Shown here: positions 1 through 10,024 of the stretch, one piece after another
Numbering within the stretch: position 1 is the stretch's first letter
Layout of the letters: every line of letters begins with the position of its first letter
DNA from: Trypanosoma brucei gambiense DAL972
Taxonomy: Eukaryota > Euglenozoa > Kinetoplastea > Trypanosomatida > Trypanosomatidae
Assembly: GCF_000210295.1 (NCBI RefSeq)
Contig: NC_026744.1
Coordinates: 1,860,001-1,924,000, forward strand
Direction of reading: 5' to 3'
Length of the DNA: 64,000 nt
The notes under the pieces: generated by a model
Told to the model about the DNA's origin: nothing
Database searches by the model: none
Seen by the model: only the letters and a program-made list of their open reading frames with translations
Made by a program: the position numbers and the translations under genes

Positions 1-441
1 GTTTGGACAGTGCACGTTGGCGGCTTGAACAGAGCAATCCTTCCCTAATTACGCTGTGATTCCACAACAGACCGTGTTCAGTGAAACCTCCACGAGCGAA
101 ACCCAATTAAGAGCAGCAAACAACGAAAAGGGTAGGTATTAGCAAATTCACAACACCTTGAGTATACGTTCACAAAAAAAAAAATACAAATTGTACAGTG
201 TTGGCCAATTCCTCTGATTGCTGAATGCTCCTCTGGGCTGCATAGGTGCTGCGCCAATGCAAAAAATAAATAAATAAATAATCATAAACCAACGAGACCA
301 ATACACAATTCCCCCTCCATCAACCACGCTCACTCATCCCACACTCCTGCTCCACCCGAGTTTGAGCCGCACGTGCGCAATATTTCACCTACCGCAAACC
401 TGCCGATTCCCAACCTATGTGTGCTGTGCGGGTATCAATCC
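1..441. other. non-coding left edge, 3' flank of MCC beta
   Basis: No supportable gene. In the sense direction this is the 3' untranslated and intergenic region behind the carboxylase gene. It contains an A-tract near 173-184 and a short (AAAT)n run near 263-283. The small open frames here have no recognisable content. Confidence 0.6.
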
Positions 442-2280
442 TCACATACGAAAAACCCCAAACTTTGTTTCTCCACAAGGAGCTGAAAGCGTTGACAGTA
501 GCGCCTGTACTACGACCGCACGAGTGTCCTCGGGTGCGATAACACCATCATCCCACAGACGGGCGGTGCTGTAGTAACACGAACCCTCATACTCGTACTT
601 CGATCTCACTTTAGCCTTGAAGTCTTGTACTTCGTTTTCCCTTAACTTAGAATTCGTTAGAGCAAGTACTGTCGCCGCTTGGTTTCCCCCCATGACACTG
701 ATTCGTGCATTGGGCCACATGAAGAGAAATCGTGGACCAAAGGCGCGCCCGCACATACCGTAGTTCCCAGCCCCGTAGCTTCCGCCAATGATTATCGTAA
801 TCTTCGGAACGTGAGTCGTTGAAACTGCTGTGACAAGCTTTGCGCCATTCTTGGCTATGCCTCCCTCTTCATACGTTTTGCCAACCATGAATCCCGTGAT
901 GTTCTGCAGAAATAGTAGTGGAATATTCCTGTGTGAGCAAAGTTCAACGAAATGGGCACCTTTAAGCGCTGATTCAGAATACAGAATACCATTATTAGCA
1001 ACGATACCCACAAGCATCCCCTCAAAGCGCGCAAATCCACACACCAACGTATCACCATATAGCTTTTTGAACTCGTCAAACTCACTACCATCCACGAGAC
1101 GAGCTATCACTGCACGCACATCGAAGCCCTTTACTACATCAGCCCCCATATCAGGTATAAACCCACCAATTTCACTAGGATCATATAATGGTGGAGTGAA
1201 TTCTCTCCCGCGGCACGGCCTCTCACAGTCGTTCCGGTTAAGGTTCGCCACAATGCGCCTCGTCAAGTATAGCGCGTGGAGGTCGTCCGTCGCGAAGTAA
1301 TCAGTCACGCCACTTGCCCGACAGTGAACGTCTGCACCACCCAATTCTTCCGGTGTAACCTCCTCACCGGTTGCTGCGAAGACAAGTGGTGGACCGCCAA
1401 GAAAAATAGTACCGTTACCTTTAACTATGATACTTTCATCGGACATGGCAGGCACATATGCTCCGCCGGCCGTACAGCTTCCCATAACAGTCGCTATTTG
1501 GGCGATACCCTTGGCAGACATATTTGCTTGGTTAAAGAATATGCGGCCAAAATGTTGTTCATCCGGAAACACCTCACCTTGCATACCCAAATTGGCGCCA
1601 CCACTGTCAACGAGATATATGCAGGGAAGGCGATTTTCTTCCGCAATTCTCTGCGCTCGCAAATGTTTCTTGACAGTGATCGGGTAATACGTCCCACCTT
1701 TCACAGTAGCATCATTGGCAACGATCATAACCCGCATGCCGTGCACAACGCCAATACCTGTTAGGATACCGCCGCGGTGACAAGCTTCTCCGGGATAGAG
1801 ATCCCCACCAGCGAGTTGAGACAGTTCCAAAAACGGCGACATTGGATCGACAAGCTTCTCAATGCGCTGATGGACCAAAAGTTTTCCGCGACTGATGTGA
1901 CGATCCCTCGCTCGCTTATCTGCCTCAGAGTCTCCATCGACAATAACCTGAACACGTCTACGAAGTTCAGCGGTAAGCGCCTTCATTCGCTCGGTGTTGG
2001 CCTTGAATTCTGGATTTGTGGACTCGGCGGGGTAGTGAAGAACATTTGGCCTCGTAGTTGCTGGTGCAGACTCGTACTGTGCAGGGTGAAATAGATATGC
2101 TTCGGACATATTTCCCCCTTTTTGCTCCTTACGAGGGTCCCCCTTGGGAACCTGGCTGCTCCCCAACGGGACTTCGGACGTTGAGTAATCCCGTCGAGGC
2201 CCGAGTGCAAAAACGCGGTGCGAAAAAACAACTGAAACGCTACATCCACAAACCTTGCCCAACCGGCAAAACGACTTCAT
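442..2280 (-). CDS. MCCB: 3-methylcrotonyl-CoA carboxylase beta subunit, mitochondrial
   Basis: This 612-aa protein is the carboxyltransferase subunit of methylcrotonyl-CoA carboxylase, which transfers CO2 from biotin to 3-methylcrotonyl-CoA in leucine breakdown in the mitochondrion. A basic, Ser-rich N-terminus of about 55 residues looks like a mitochondrial leader. It is followed by a full acyl-CoA carboxylase carboxyltransferase domain: [13 protein letters not shown], the RGGILTGIG segment, [12 protein letters not shown], the oxyanion segment [16 protein letters not shown], and the second-lobe segments NITGFMVG and [16 protein letters not shown]. The GGTYYP and [10 protein letters not shown] signatures favour MCC over propionyl-CoA carboxylase. 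Length is normal for the family. The partner biotin-carrying alpha subunit is not in the window. The ATG at 2280 is chosen because it supplies the leader; an internal Met before SEAYLF lies inside the presumed leader end. Family assignment is firm; mitochondrial location is inferred. Confidence 0.95.
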   Translation of the reverse strand: MKSFCRLGKVCGCSVSVVFSHRVFALGPRRDYSTSEVPLGSSQVPKGDPRKEQKGGNMSEAYLFHPAQYESAPATTRPNVLHYPAESTNPEFKANTERMKALTAELRRRVQVIVDGDSEADKRARDRHISRGKLLVHQRIEKLVDPMSPFLELSQLAGGDLYPGEACHRGGILTGIGVVHGMRVMIVANDATVKGGTYYPITVKKHLRAQRIAEENRLPCIYLVDSGGANLGMQGEVFPDEQHFGRIFFNQANMSAKGIAQIATVMGSCTAGGAYVPAMSDESIIVKGNGTIFLGGPPLVFAATGEEVTPEELGGADVHCRASGVTDYFATDDLHALYLTRRIVANLNRNDCERPCRGREFTPPLYDPSEIGGFIPDMGADVVKGFDVRAVIARLVDGSEFDEFKKLYGDTLVCGFARFEGMLVGIVANNGILYSESALKGAHFVELCSHRNIPLLFLQNITGFMVGKTYEEGGIAKNGAKLVTAVSTTHVPKITIIIGGSYGAGNYGMCGRAFGPRFLFMWPNARISVMGGNQAATVLALTNSKLRENEVQDFKAKVRSKYEYEGSCYYSTARLWDDGVIAPEDTRAVVVQALLSTLSAPCGETKFGVFRM

Positions 2281-3023
2281 AAGAACCTAGGCAAATAATA
2301 AATCGGGGTAAACAGAGGAATACTACATATATTTGCAACCACTCCTTCAATAGTTTTAACTCTATCGCTACAAAAGCTGGCACATTACAGTCTCATTCAC
2401 CACCAGCACTACGAAACATTCTCCACATCACGTACACACAGGGGTATGCGGGGATATATTAATCACACTGAGTAAATTTTTTTTTAAAGAAAAGGTGCAT
2501 GCAGCAGCGATTAGGCATACTGCCTATTTTTTCCACTTAAAAAATGGCACTCGCTCTGACGTAGTTTATGATGAAATATAACGTAAAAGAAGACAAAGAG
2601 CAGTATCCCAAAACTGACGCCGACCGCACTGTGTCGGATGGTACAGTTTGACAGCTCATGATCCACAACAGGAGGGAACCCCCCTGTAAACGGCACAAGA
2701 CAGATCCTGTTTCGTTGAAGAGAGAAAACAGTGACAACGTCAAGCATAAAAACACCAAAAAAAATATAGACGAGTTTGAGGGAGGGAAAGGACACGATGC
2801 CCACAAACACTTTGATAATTGTATTCCCCCATCTTAGGACAACGACGACAATAACCGCCTTGATAATAATAAGTATGATAAGCTTTAAAAAAAAAAAATG
2901 AGACTCCCAGCTGGGAGGTTCCTTTGTTTTTCACTTTTGACTTCCACCGCCTCAACTCCCAAGTATCAAAAAAGTGAAGGCAAGCACAGTGCCTTATTCA
3001 GTGCCGTTCGACCTCTCCTACCC
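2281..3023. other. intergenic region between cytochrome b5 and MCC beta
   Basis: No supportable gene in about 740 bases. An A12 run on the plus strand near 2887-2898 becomes a pyrimidine tract on the sense strand and could serve splicing or polyadenylation. A T-rich run lies near 2477-2487. The overlapping open frames at 2511-2955 are rich in Phe, Leu and Cys and look like chance frames. Confidence 0.55.
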
Positions 3024-3024
3024 A

Positions 3025-3426
3025 CTAGGTAGCAAAAATGTAGCATAATAAAAGGAGAATTAAAAGAAATAACCCCACAATATGATATACTGAAAGAACA
3101 CCTCCGCCACCTTTTACCTTTGTTAACGGCACATCATCTCCCAACTTCCTTACTCGAACCGGTGGGGGAGCGGAAGATGGGTCGAGTTCACCGATTATGA
3201 ACTCTTTTGATAGGGCAAGTGCTGAAGAGGAGTGCCCGATACTTTCAAAAGAGTTTGTGATATCGTATCCTCCGAGGTCATTAATTGTATCAAGGCCTCC
3301 GGGGTGCTCGTTCAAAAACTTCGTAACGTCCAACACTCGTCTGTAAAGAACGACCCAGCAGTCCTTATCATGATTGTGTTTCCTTATCTCCTCCCAAGTA
3401 TATTTTGGGAGTTGTGACGTTGTCAT
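3025..3426 (-). CDS. tail-anchored cytochrome b5-like protein
   Basis: A 133-aa small haem protein for electron transfer, probably on the cytosolic face of the ER or the outer mitochondrial membrane. The cytochrome b5 fold starts with YTWEEIRKHN and CWVVLYRRVLDVTKFL. The haem ligands are His41 in HPGG and His65 in the SIGHS segment; both are present. A Pro-rich linker (residues 83-92) leads to a hydrophobic segment at about 112-131 followed by only two residues, the layout of a C-terminal tail anchor. Typical partners such as fatty-acid desaturases, elongation enzymes or cytochrome b5 reductase are not in the window, so the specific acceptor is unknown. The ATG at 3426 begins MTTSQLPKYTWEEI, the usual short b5 N-terminus. 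Confidence 0.93.
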   Translation of the reverse strand: MTTSQLPKYTWEEIRKHNHDKDCWVVLYRRVLDVTKFLNEHPGGLDTINDLGGYDITNSFESIGHSSSALALSKEFIIGELDPSSAPPPVRVRKLGDDVPLTKVKGGGGVLSVYHIVGLFLLILLLLCYIFAT

Positions 3427-5890
3427 TACGCAAACACAGCTTGCGTTGCAGACTACTTTCCCTTAAACTGTAACAGCGAGAACTGAGCTATTCACAAGTC
3501 AGTGCAAAGGGAGAAAATAGAAGTTGATACACGGTTTTTCAAGTGCTTTTTTTTGTGGTAAAACAAAGGAAGATGGCAGCATCCTAAGAGTGAGAAACAA
3601 AGTAAAATTGACCCACCATAGAAGTATCAAAAGAAGGACACGTGTGTGTTTGCACAACCCACTTCAAAAGAATATAATAATTTTTCATTTCCTTCCGTGT
3701 ACGAAAAGGACTTACAATTAGAAAGGGTAAAATCGTATGGAAAGAAACAAAAAAAAACACAACTTTCTGCGTCTTCCAGCCCCCGGACACGCCTGATCAC
3801 GAACTATCCCCACACACTCCTCTTCGTTAACCTTAGTACCGTATAGCGGCAATTGAAATTTGTTATTTGCCCTCATGTGCGCGTGCATATCTATGTAACA
3901 AAAAAGAATATGAAAGTTAGCTACGTCACACAGACAAGTAACTCCTTGTTCCCGCTTCAAAGCATTGCGCCTCTTTTTGGGGAAAAAAGGGAAAAGGTGT
4001 ACGAACTTTCGACTGGAAAACGGCGTCAGCACGTAAAACGTGACTATACACAAGAATGGCGAAAAAAAAAAGTCGATATGCGGGGACGCACTCATGTACA
4101 CCAACAAGAAAACGTTTAAAACAAAAAAAACTAAAGGAGAAAGAACAACTGTGAGGAAATTCAATAAAAGGCCCACTACTACCCAATGGTGGGGTTGGTA
4201 ATTGTCATCGGCAACCCTACAGCCGTGGTTCAGATTGAAAAACGAAGGCAACAAACGTGAAACGAATCTTACAACGAACATGTTTGGACAGAACAGCTTA
4301 GACAATTAAGAGGGGGCAGAAACTCTCGATAACATCGCTCTTACACTTTAATTCTTCCTCGCATTACGAATGATATTTTTTATAGCACGTACCAAAATAT
4401 GAGTATAGCTGTGTCGTAAACAGGCAATCCCAACAGATCCACATGCAACAAACCACAGACGATAAGTTTATGTTCTGCGCCACAAACAAGGATCAAATAC
4501 AACCGAGGACCTACCATCTTGCGGATCAAACCAAACAGTTAGCGTACCTAAATCATGGTGAATCCACACAATAAACAGGTCACAAATCTCATTCAGCTTC
4601 ATACAAGCAGACACAATGCTGGTAAGGTTGAAACCACGCAACGCACATTACCATCTGCTATAACACTTTCGTTAAGAAAAAAAAAACCATCATGTCGTGT
4701 CAGCACATTGTTCACTTCAACCCGAACTGTTTGATACAGTACTTGTACTGTTTCGAAACGCCGGTAGACCAATGAGGCATCCCACAGCTTGCAAGTGGCC
4801 CTACAAATAAAAAGAAGGGGCTGCCTAGTTAGTTCAACGAGGTTTGAAGATGTACTCCCCTTGTTTCTTCTGTTCGCGAACAAGCAGAGTTTTGGGAACA
4901 TATAGCGACTCACCAATATGATCGCCGGTGGAAGAGCCGTGCCAGCCCCAGGCCAAAATAAAATTGTGCAACATATTCCAGGGAAGGTAGGCTTTCCACA
5001 CACACACACACACATAAATAAATAAATAAAGTTCGTATTTCCTATCGTCAAAGCCACAATCTAAACGATGATCCTCGAACTGACGCATTCAACTCACTCA
5101 TCGTCATGGCTATTTTATTAAAGAGTAAAGCCCTAATCAGTAGTCCTCTTTTTTTCGTAATGGCATTTTGCCGATAGAATAATTAAGTCTTGACGTTTAA
5201 ACTGAAAAGATGTCTAACAAAGTTTCAAAAGGACAATATATATTTATATTCGCTTTTGGTTGATTTCGATAATAATCACTTTAATACCAACACGGACCAT
5301 TGTGCCCGGTAATAGCTGTATCCTTTACATCACCACGATTTTTATCATATGTAAGAATTTTGCAACAAAAAGTACAGGGAGTATTACCCGTACAAAGTTA
5401 TGGGGTCATACACAAATTTTTCCACTGACGAACTTGTCCCAGTTAAGTTTCAGTAAGCCGCATGAGTGCCTAAACCCTCCCTGTTGCCACTATCACACAG
5501 ACTTAATCATACGAAGCAGAAGTGAGGTAAGTTTTCTGTGGTGTTGTGTTTACCTTTCCCCCACCCCCTCTTATCCCCTTCTTGTGATATGCCAGTCAGA
5601 GAACTAAAGAGGGGCTTCAAAGACAACCAGGCGGTTTTGTTACCACAGATTTCTTCCACAATGACAAAACACGTTTAAAGTCTTTGAGAGTAGCGACGCA
5701 CGCCCGCTCACGACAAAATACAAAAAACTTTTTATAATGGCCACGGTTCTTACCCTGTATTGCATCGGAAGCTGGCAATAAAAGTACCTTCCTTAACTTT
5801 CTGACGGTTACGTAGGCCACCATCAACACTGGGGAGAAAGAGGAACCACATACACAGACACACACACACACACATACACACAAGCCACAT
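3427..5890. other. AT-rich gene-free stretch upstream of cytochrome b5
   Basis: About 2.5 kb with no supportable gene. The plus strand is rich in A-tracts (for example 3748-3758 and 4065-4073), giving long pyrimidine runs on the sense strand; this inflates Phe/Leu-rich minus-strand frames such as 3718-4305, which I do not accept as genes. The pyrimidine tract at about 3738-3762 (sense strand) is a plausible trans-splicing signal for cytochrome b5. Simple repeats include CA followed by AAAT near 4998-5032 and a CA tract near 5857-5882. Confidence 0.6.
4998..5032. repeat. (CA)n then (AAAT)n microsatellite
   Basis: A CA dinucleotide run passes directly into an AAAT tetranucleotide run. It lies in gene-free AT-rich DNA; no function is implied. 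Confidence 0.85.
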
Positions 5891-8800
5891 GTATGTTTTT
5901 TCTCCTCATAGAGAATTGCGGCCAGTTTGTTAGGAAGTTCGCATCAGCAAACAACATAAGCGTATCGCCTTCCATGACCGCTGAAGAGAACACGCGCGGT
6001 CCTCAGATAATGAGTACAGAGCTACCGCCCGCGTACAAAATATACCCCACACCTCCTGTAGTCGCACACGTAGACGCGAACAAGTCCCGAACATCATCAC
6101 CTGTGCTTTGCCGGTTCCCAGCGCGAGACCGCAACACCCACCAAGGCACGGCAACCGCCAACGCAACGAACCAGAAGCCGAGTTGCCGCTGAAAGCGACG
6201 CTCCCGAACGCGCCCGGCGCCGGCCGTCAGCAGTGGCATGACAGTTTCCGGTCCACGGAAGCCGGCCCCAACCCCATCCACGGGTTCCGGATTTCCGCCT
6301 CCCACCGGAGAAAACACGGCAGGCTTAACCATCCCCTGCTCCTTTTTTAATCACGTGGTGACGTGCGCGCCAAAGAACATGGGGTCGACCAGGAAAAACA
6401 GTAAACTGTGGAAGGGTGGGGAAGCTTGTAGTCATCCGCGCCCCTGGAAAGCATAACTGCCCACTGGCCGCTAAACCCAGAGCGAGACCACCGTGTTTGG
6501 GGGCCAACAAGAGGGGCGCTACTCGGGAAAGGGGGAATGCACCGCCGCCCCCACGTCGATGCTGGTACAGAAAGAGGTGAAGAACCGGGTGACGCCATGC
6601 AGCGCCGCAATGCAGGAAGGGACCGTCCCGCATGCGCGCACCCGCCTGACAACGACCGCGTCGGCATTGGCCAGAGCGTTGGGGAAACGCTGCGGTAACA
6701 ACCCCCGCCAACCAGGCGCGAGGTCAAAGCATAAACAAATAGCGGAAGCCCGAAACCACCGAAAGACAAAGCCTCCGCCGATGCTACCCCGCGGTGACAG
6801 ACTGCATGCTGTCTAAGTGAGCTCCGGGCCGAGGGGAAACTGAGCGAACTGCGACATGGAGCGGGAGCACCTACCATCAAATGGCCCCGAGAAATAAACG
6901 GTCTACACATTCGAAAGGGTTAGGGCTCCCGAGCGTGCATTTCAAAACCAAGCAGCCATTAACACCACAAGGCCTATCACCCCAAAGGAGGTTGGCAAAT
7001 GTTTCGTCCCACCAGGGTGAGATTGCCAGGAAACAGCCCCATTTACAGGAGGGGCGCCCCCACACCCACTGCGGCCACGGGTGGCGCGGTCTTGTGGGAC
7101 CTAACCTTCGATGGGGAGTCGCCAGCCCAAGACATTTCAAATTAAATAGAACACTCCACCGCAGATTCCGGGGTGTGCAGCCGCATTCCGCTGCAATATT
7201 TAAACTGCGCCGGTGGTTGCTCGCCGTCGCGCTTCAGTGAGGTGCTAAGAACGAAAACGAGAAAGGATACCTTTTCCCACCAATTCTATCCGGCCCCCAT
7301 GATATCGGCCGCTCGTCCGATATTTCTTCACCTTAGACACATTTTTCGAGGGGCTGTGTTCTCAGGCCTCGATTGGCGGCGCCCTTCGTGGAAACACCAG
7401 ACCAACGGAGCGACTACCGCGGTACCGCTACGGGCGCGGATGGCAATTTGTTTGTCTCCTTGCGCCCCATCCCCCACCCCATCCTTTAAGAGGCTGAAAG
7501 AAATCGGGTTCAACGCCGGAGTTCACCGACAAGTTGCGGCCCCTTCGTTGTAGGAGCGCTGGTGTTGTAATGCTCTGAGGTTTCCAAGCATTTGCTTAGG
7601 TTTTTGGGTTAGTCCCGCCCCGCTGGACGTGCACTCCGAGAGGGGGTGCCTTCCCGAAAGCGTGTTGCGGAAAGTAACCCTTTTCGCACGCCACGGGCCT
7701 TGCCCCTCGCGCTTGAGCACTGCGTCTTAACTGGAAAGGTTCCTTCAACCTTGCATGCGGCCCCACTCACCGTGGAGACATCGATTGACATTTTTGGGGG
7801 TGGGTTGGCGACGTTACGGGGGAGAGAGTCTGACCACGAAAAAAAAACTCACGGAGCCCGGTGCGAATTACGAGCGGGTCTGGAGGCGTTGTTTCCGGGC
7901 TGTCACCCATCTACGAGTGGACGCGGCAACATAAGCGCACGACTGGGATCTACAGAGGTGTGATTTGGGAATGTGGGCAGTACCGCCGACGCCCCTTGCT
8001 CGATGGAACCCAGCTGGACGAGGAGCGACCGCAACCCGAGAATGCTGCAACAAAAACCTTGGTCCAAACATTTCCTATGCGAACGATTCCCTACGACCTT
8101 TCCTGCAGTTGCCGTAGCGACGGGAACCAACAGGGAGAAGCTGGGTCCTGGCAGCCGAGTGCCCCCACCGAAACATTGAAAACGGAAGGTCCCACCGAGG
8201 CGGACGTCCCAACTTTAAGCACACAATTCGTTGTGTCTTAAGGGACCTGTCGGTGGCGCCGCACAGCGGGTGCCGACAAAGGGCTTTGAAAGACGACCCG
8301 TGATTCACACGGGGGTACGGCAGCACAGGCGGAACGGCTTTTGATGCGCGTGAAAGCGAGTACGAAGCGATGGTACAGAAGGTTTTCATCACGCGGATGG
8401 CACTTCGAGCGACCGGCCGCTGGCAAACCACCGGAAACGCTCTGCGGAAACTGGGGTTGATAAACGGAACAAAGTGCAATGAGGATAACCATCTAAGGAA
8501 TTCAACCCGCACTGTAGTCGAAAGGGTGGTGTGGAAGAGGGAAGCAGCAATGGCGCCCCGTGCAGGTTGCCTGCTGTTGTTGGTTAAAGTTGCTGTTTTA
8601 CGCTTTTGGAGGAGCGAGTCAGCTGCGAGAGCAGCGCTAGGCAGGCATCAGCGCACTGACGGAATCGCGGGAAAGGACCTTCACACAAAAACCAGTGGAA
8701 TAGAGGGGTTGTAGTACGTTGACTCGGTTAACGGCACGGGCTCGGGAGGAGGAAGTTCCTTGCACAACCGTCGTGGAGAATGAGTAAATCATTTTTACCC

Positions 8801-9470
8801 AGGGGCGACGGAAGCGTCGCCCAGCTGGCGTGGAACACTTAGGTTACACCACATTGTGGGTGAAGGGTTCGTTGGGAATAGGCACACATGTGCGAAACTG
8901 ACGATGTCAAAATTCACACAGTTTGGATGAAGTTGTTTGATAGCATTCTTCTGCGACAGCGGACAAAACCCGGTCAAATGCTCTATGGAATGCGGCGGAG
9001 TGCGGCGTCGATTGCGCACGTTGGGATTAAAGACTTCCACTTGGCCCCTCCACGTGGATATCACTGAGCACCAACCGCGCCGGACGCAGAGACCCGGTAA
9101 ACCTAAAAACGTTTCCTCTTACTGCGCCGCAAGGCGCCTTCGTTCTCTCCACAAAATTCCCCAGGGTCTGCAGTGGTTCCGGAGAACGCGGGGAAGCGCC
9201 CTATCCTGTTTATCCGAAAAACAACAAAACCCTGTACCTTTCTTTCAGCGTTGTTCCCACGTCTTCCCCGTGGTTAACGGTCCAGCCGGGGAACATACGT
9301 AAAAAGTTGTGCCCAACTTGCTTAACTTGGCTAAAAATGTGAAGCACTTGCACCCCTTACGGAAAGAGTGTGCCACTTGATCCGCCTTCACTACTACGCG
9401 TCTTTCAACCGGGAAGCAAAAGTAGAGAAGAAAGCAAGCATTTAAGCGTCAGTGACAAGCAACACTCATT
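5890..9470. other. GC-rich gene-free block, possible relic
   Basis: About 3.6 kb that is clearly richer in G and C than the AT-rich DNA to its left. It holds many short and medium open frames on both strands (for example 6347-6910 minus, 7861-8241 plus, 8075-8512 minus, 8370-8714 plus), none with a recognisable domain and most overlapping one another antisense. The plus frame at 7861 starts with GTG, not ATG. I looked for reverse-transcriptase (YADD-like), RNase H and rRNA or tRNA signatures and saw none. The block could be a heavily decayed retroposon, a decayed gene array, or a chromatin or transcription-boundary element. I cannot choose among these. Confidence 0.45.
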
Positions 9471-10024
9471 TTACAACCCTCGCCCTGTGCGGGGGTGGCA
9501 TTTATAACAATGATCCGCGTTCCGTGCGACGCCTTCCAAGAGACAACTTCAATGTTTCAGTCTTCCTGACCTCACGGCGTAGTGTGAAGCAGGAGGCAAG
9601 AGGGTAAAACAAACCCCCCGCTTCACGTTCCACCGTCCCTATCGAAACATTTATGAAACAATACGAAGAAGGGGATTGCTGTTACTTAGACGAACTTTGG
9701 TCCATAGGTTTTGCTCCCACAAACTTATGGATCCAAAAAAAAAAATTGCTTCGTTTAAGGGAGATGGACGCGAAAAACAGACGGAGCCGACAGTCACAAC
9801 AACACAAACATGACCAAAGCACCGTGATGAGAGCGTTCGCCGCAGCGGGCTCACACGTCCCTCGCTACACCACTGAGGCTATTATGTTGTCAAATATGAC
9901 GTGCAGGGAACAACCGCAGGCGAACTGGGGCCTCCATTGCCCACGTAGTTCCAAAGGTGCTTCAAGTTGCCCACAAAGAGGGGAGGATGTGACGGAAAAC
10001 GCGGGGTTCACACCTATTTTGTGC
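9471..10024. other. 3' flank of the Tex-like gene
   Basis: No supportable gene. This is the presumed 3' untranslated region of the Tex-like gene and the edge of the GC-rich block. A plus-strand A11 run lies near 9735-9745. The 140-aa plus-strand frame at 9653-10075 overlaps the end of the real gene antisense and shows no domain. Confidence 0.5.

Noticed and set aside
3718..4305. 195-aa minus-strand frame
   Set aside because: Phe/Leu-rich because it is read from pyrimidine-rich flanking DNA; no domain, and it overlaps antisense frames of similar quality.
6347..6910. 187-aa minus-strand frame in the GC-rich block
   Set aside because: Cys/Ser/Pro/Arg-rich translation typical of GC-rich non-coding DNA; several frames are open at once and no motif is seen.
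7861..8714. Plus-strand frames considered as a retroelement reverse transcriptase relic
   Set aside because: No YADD-like box, RNase H or endonuclease motif found; the first frame begins with GTG and the frames do not join.
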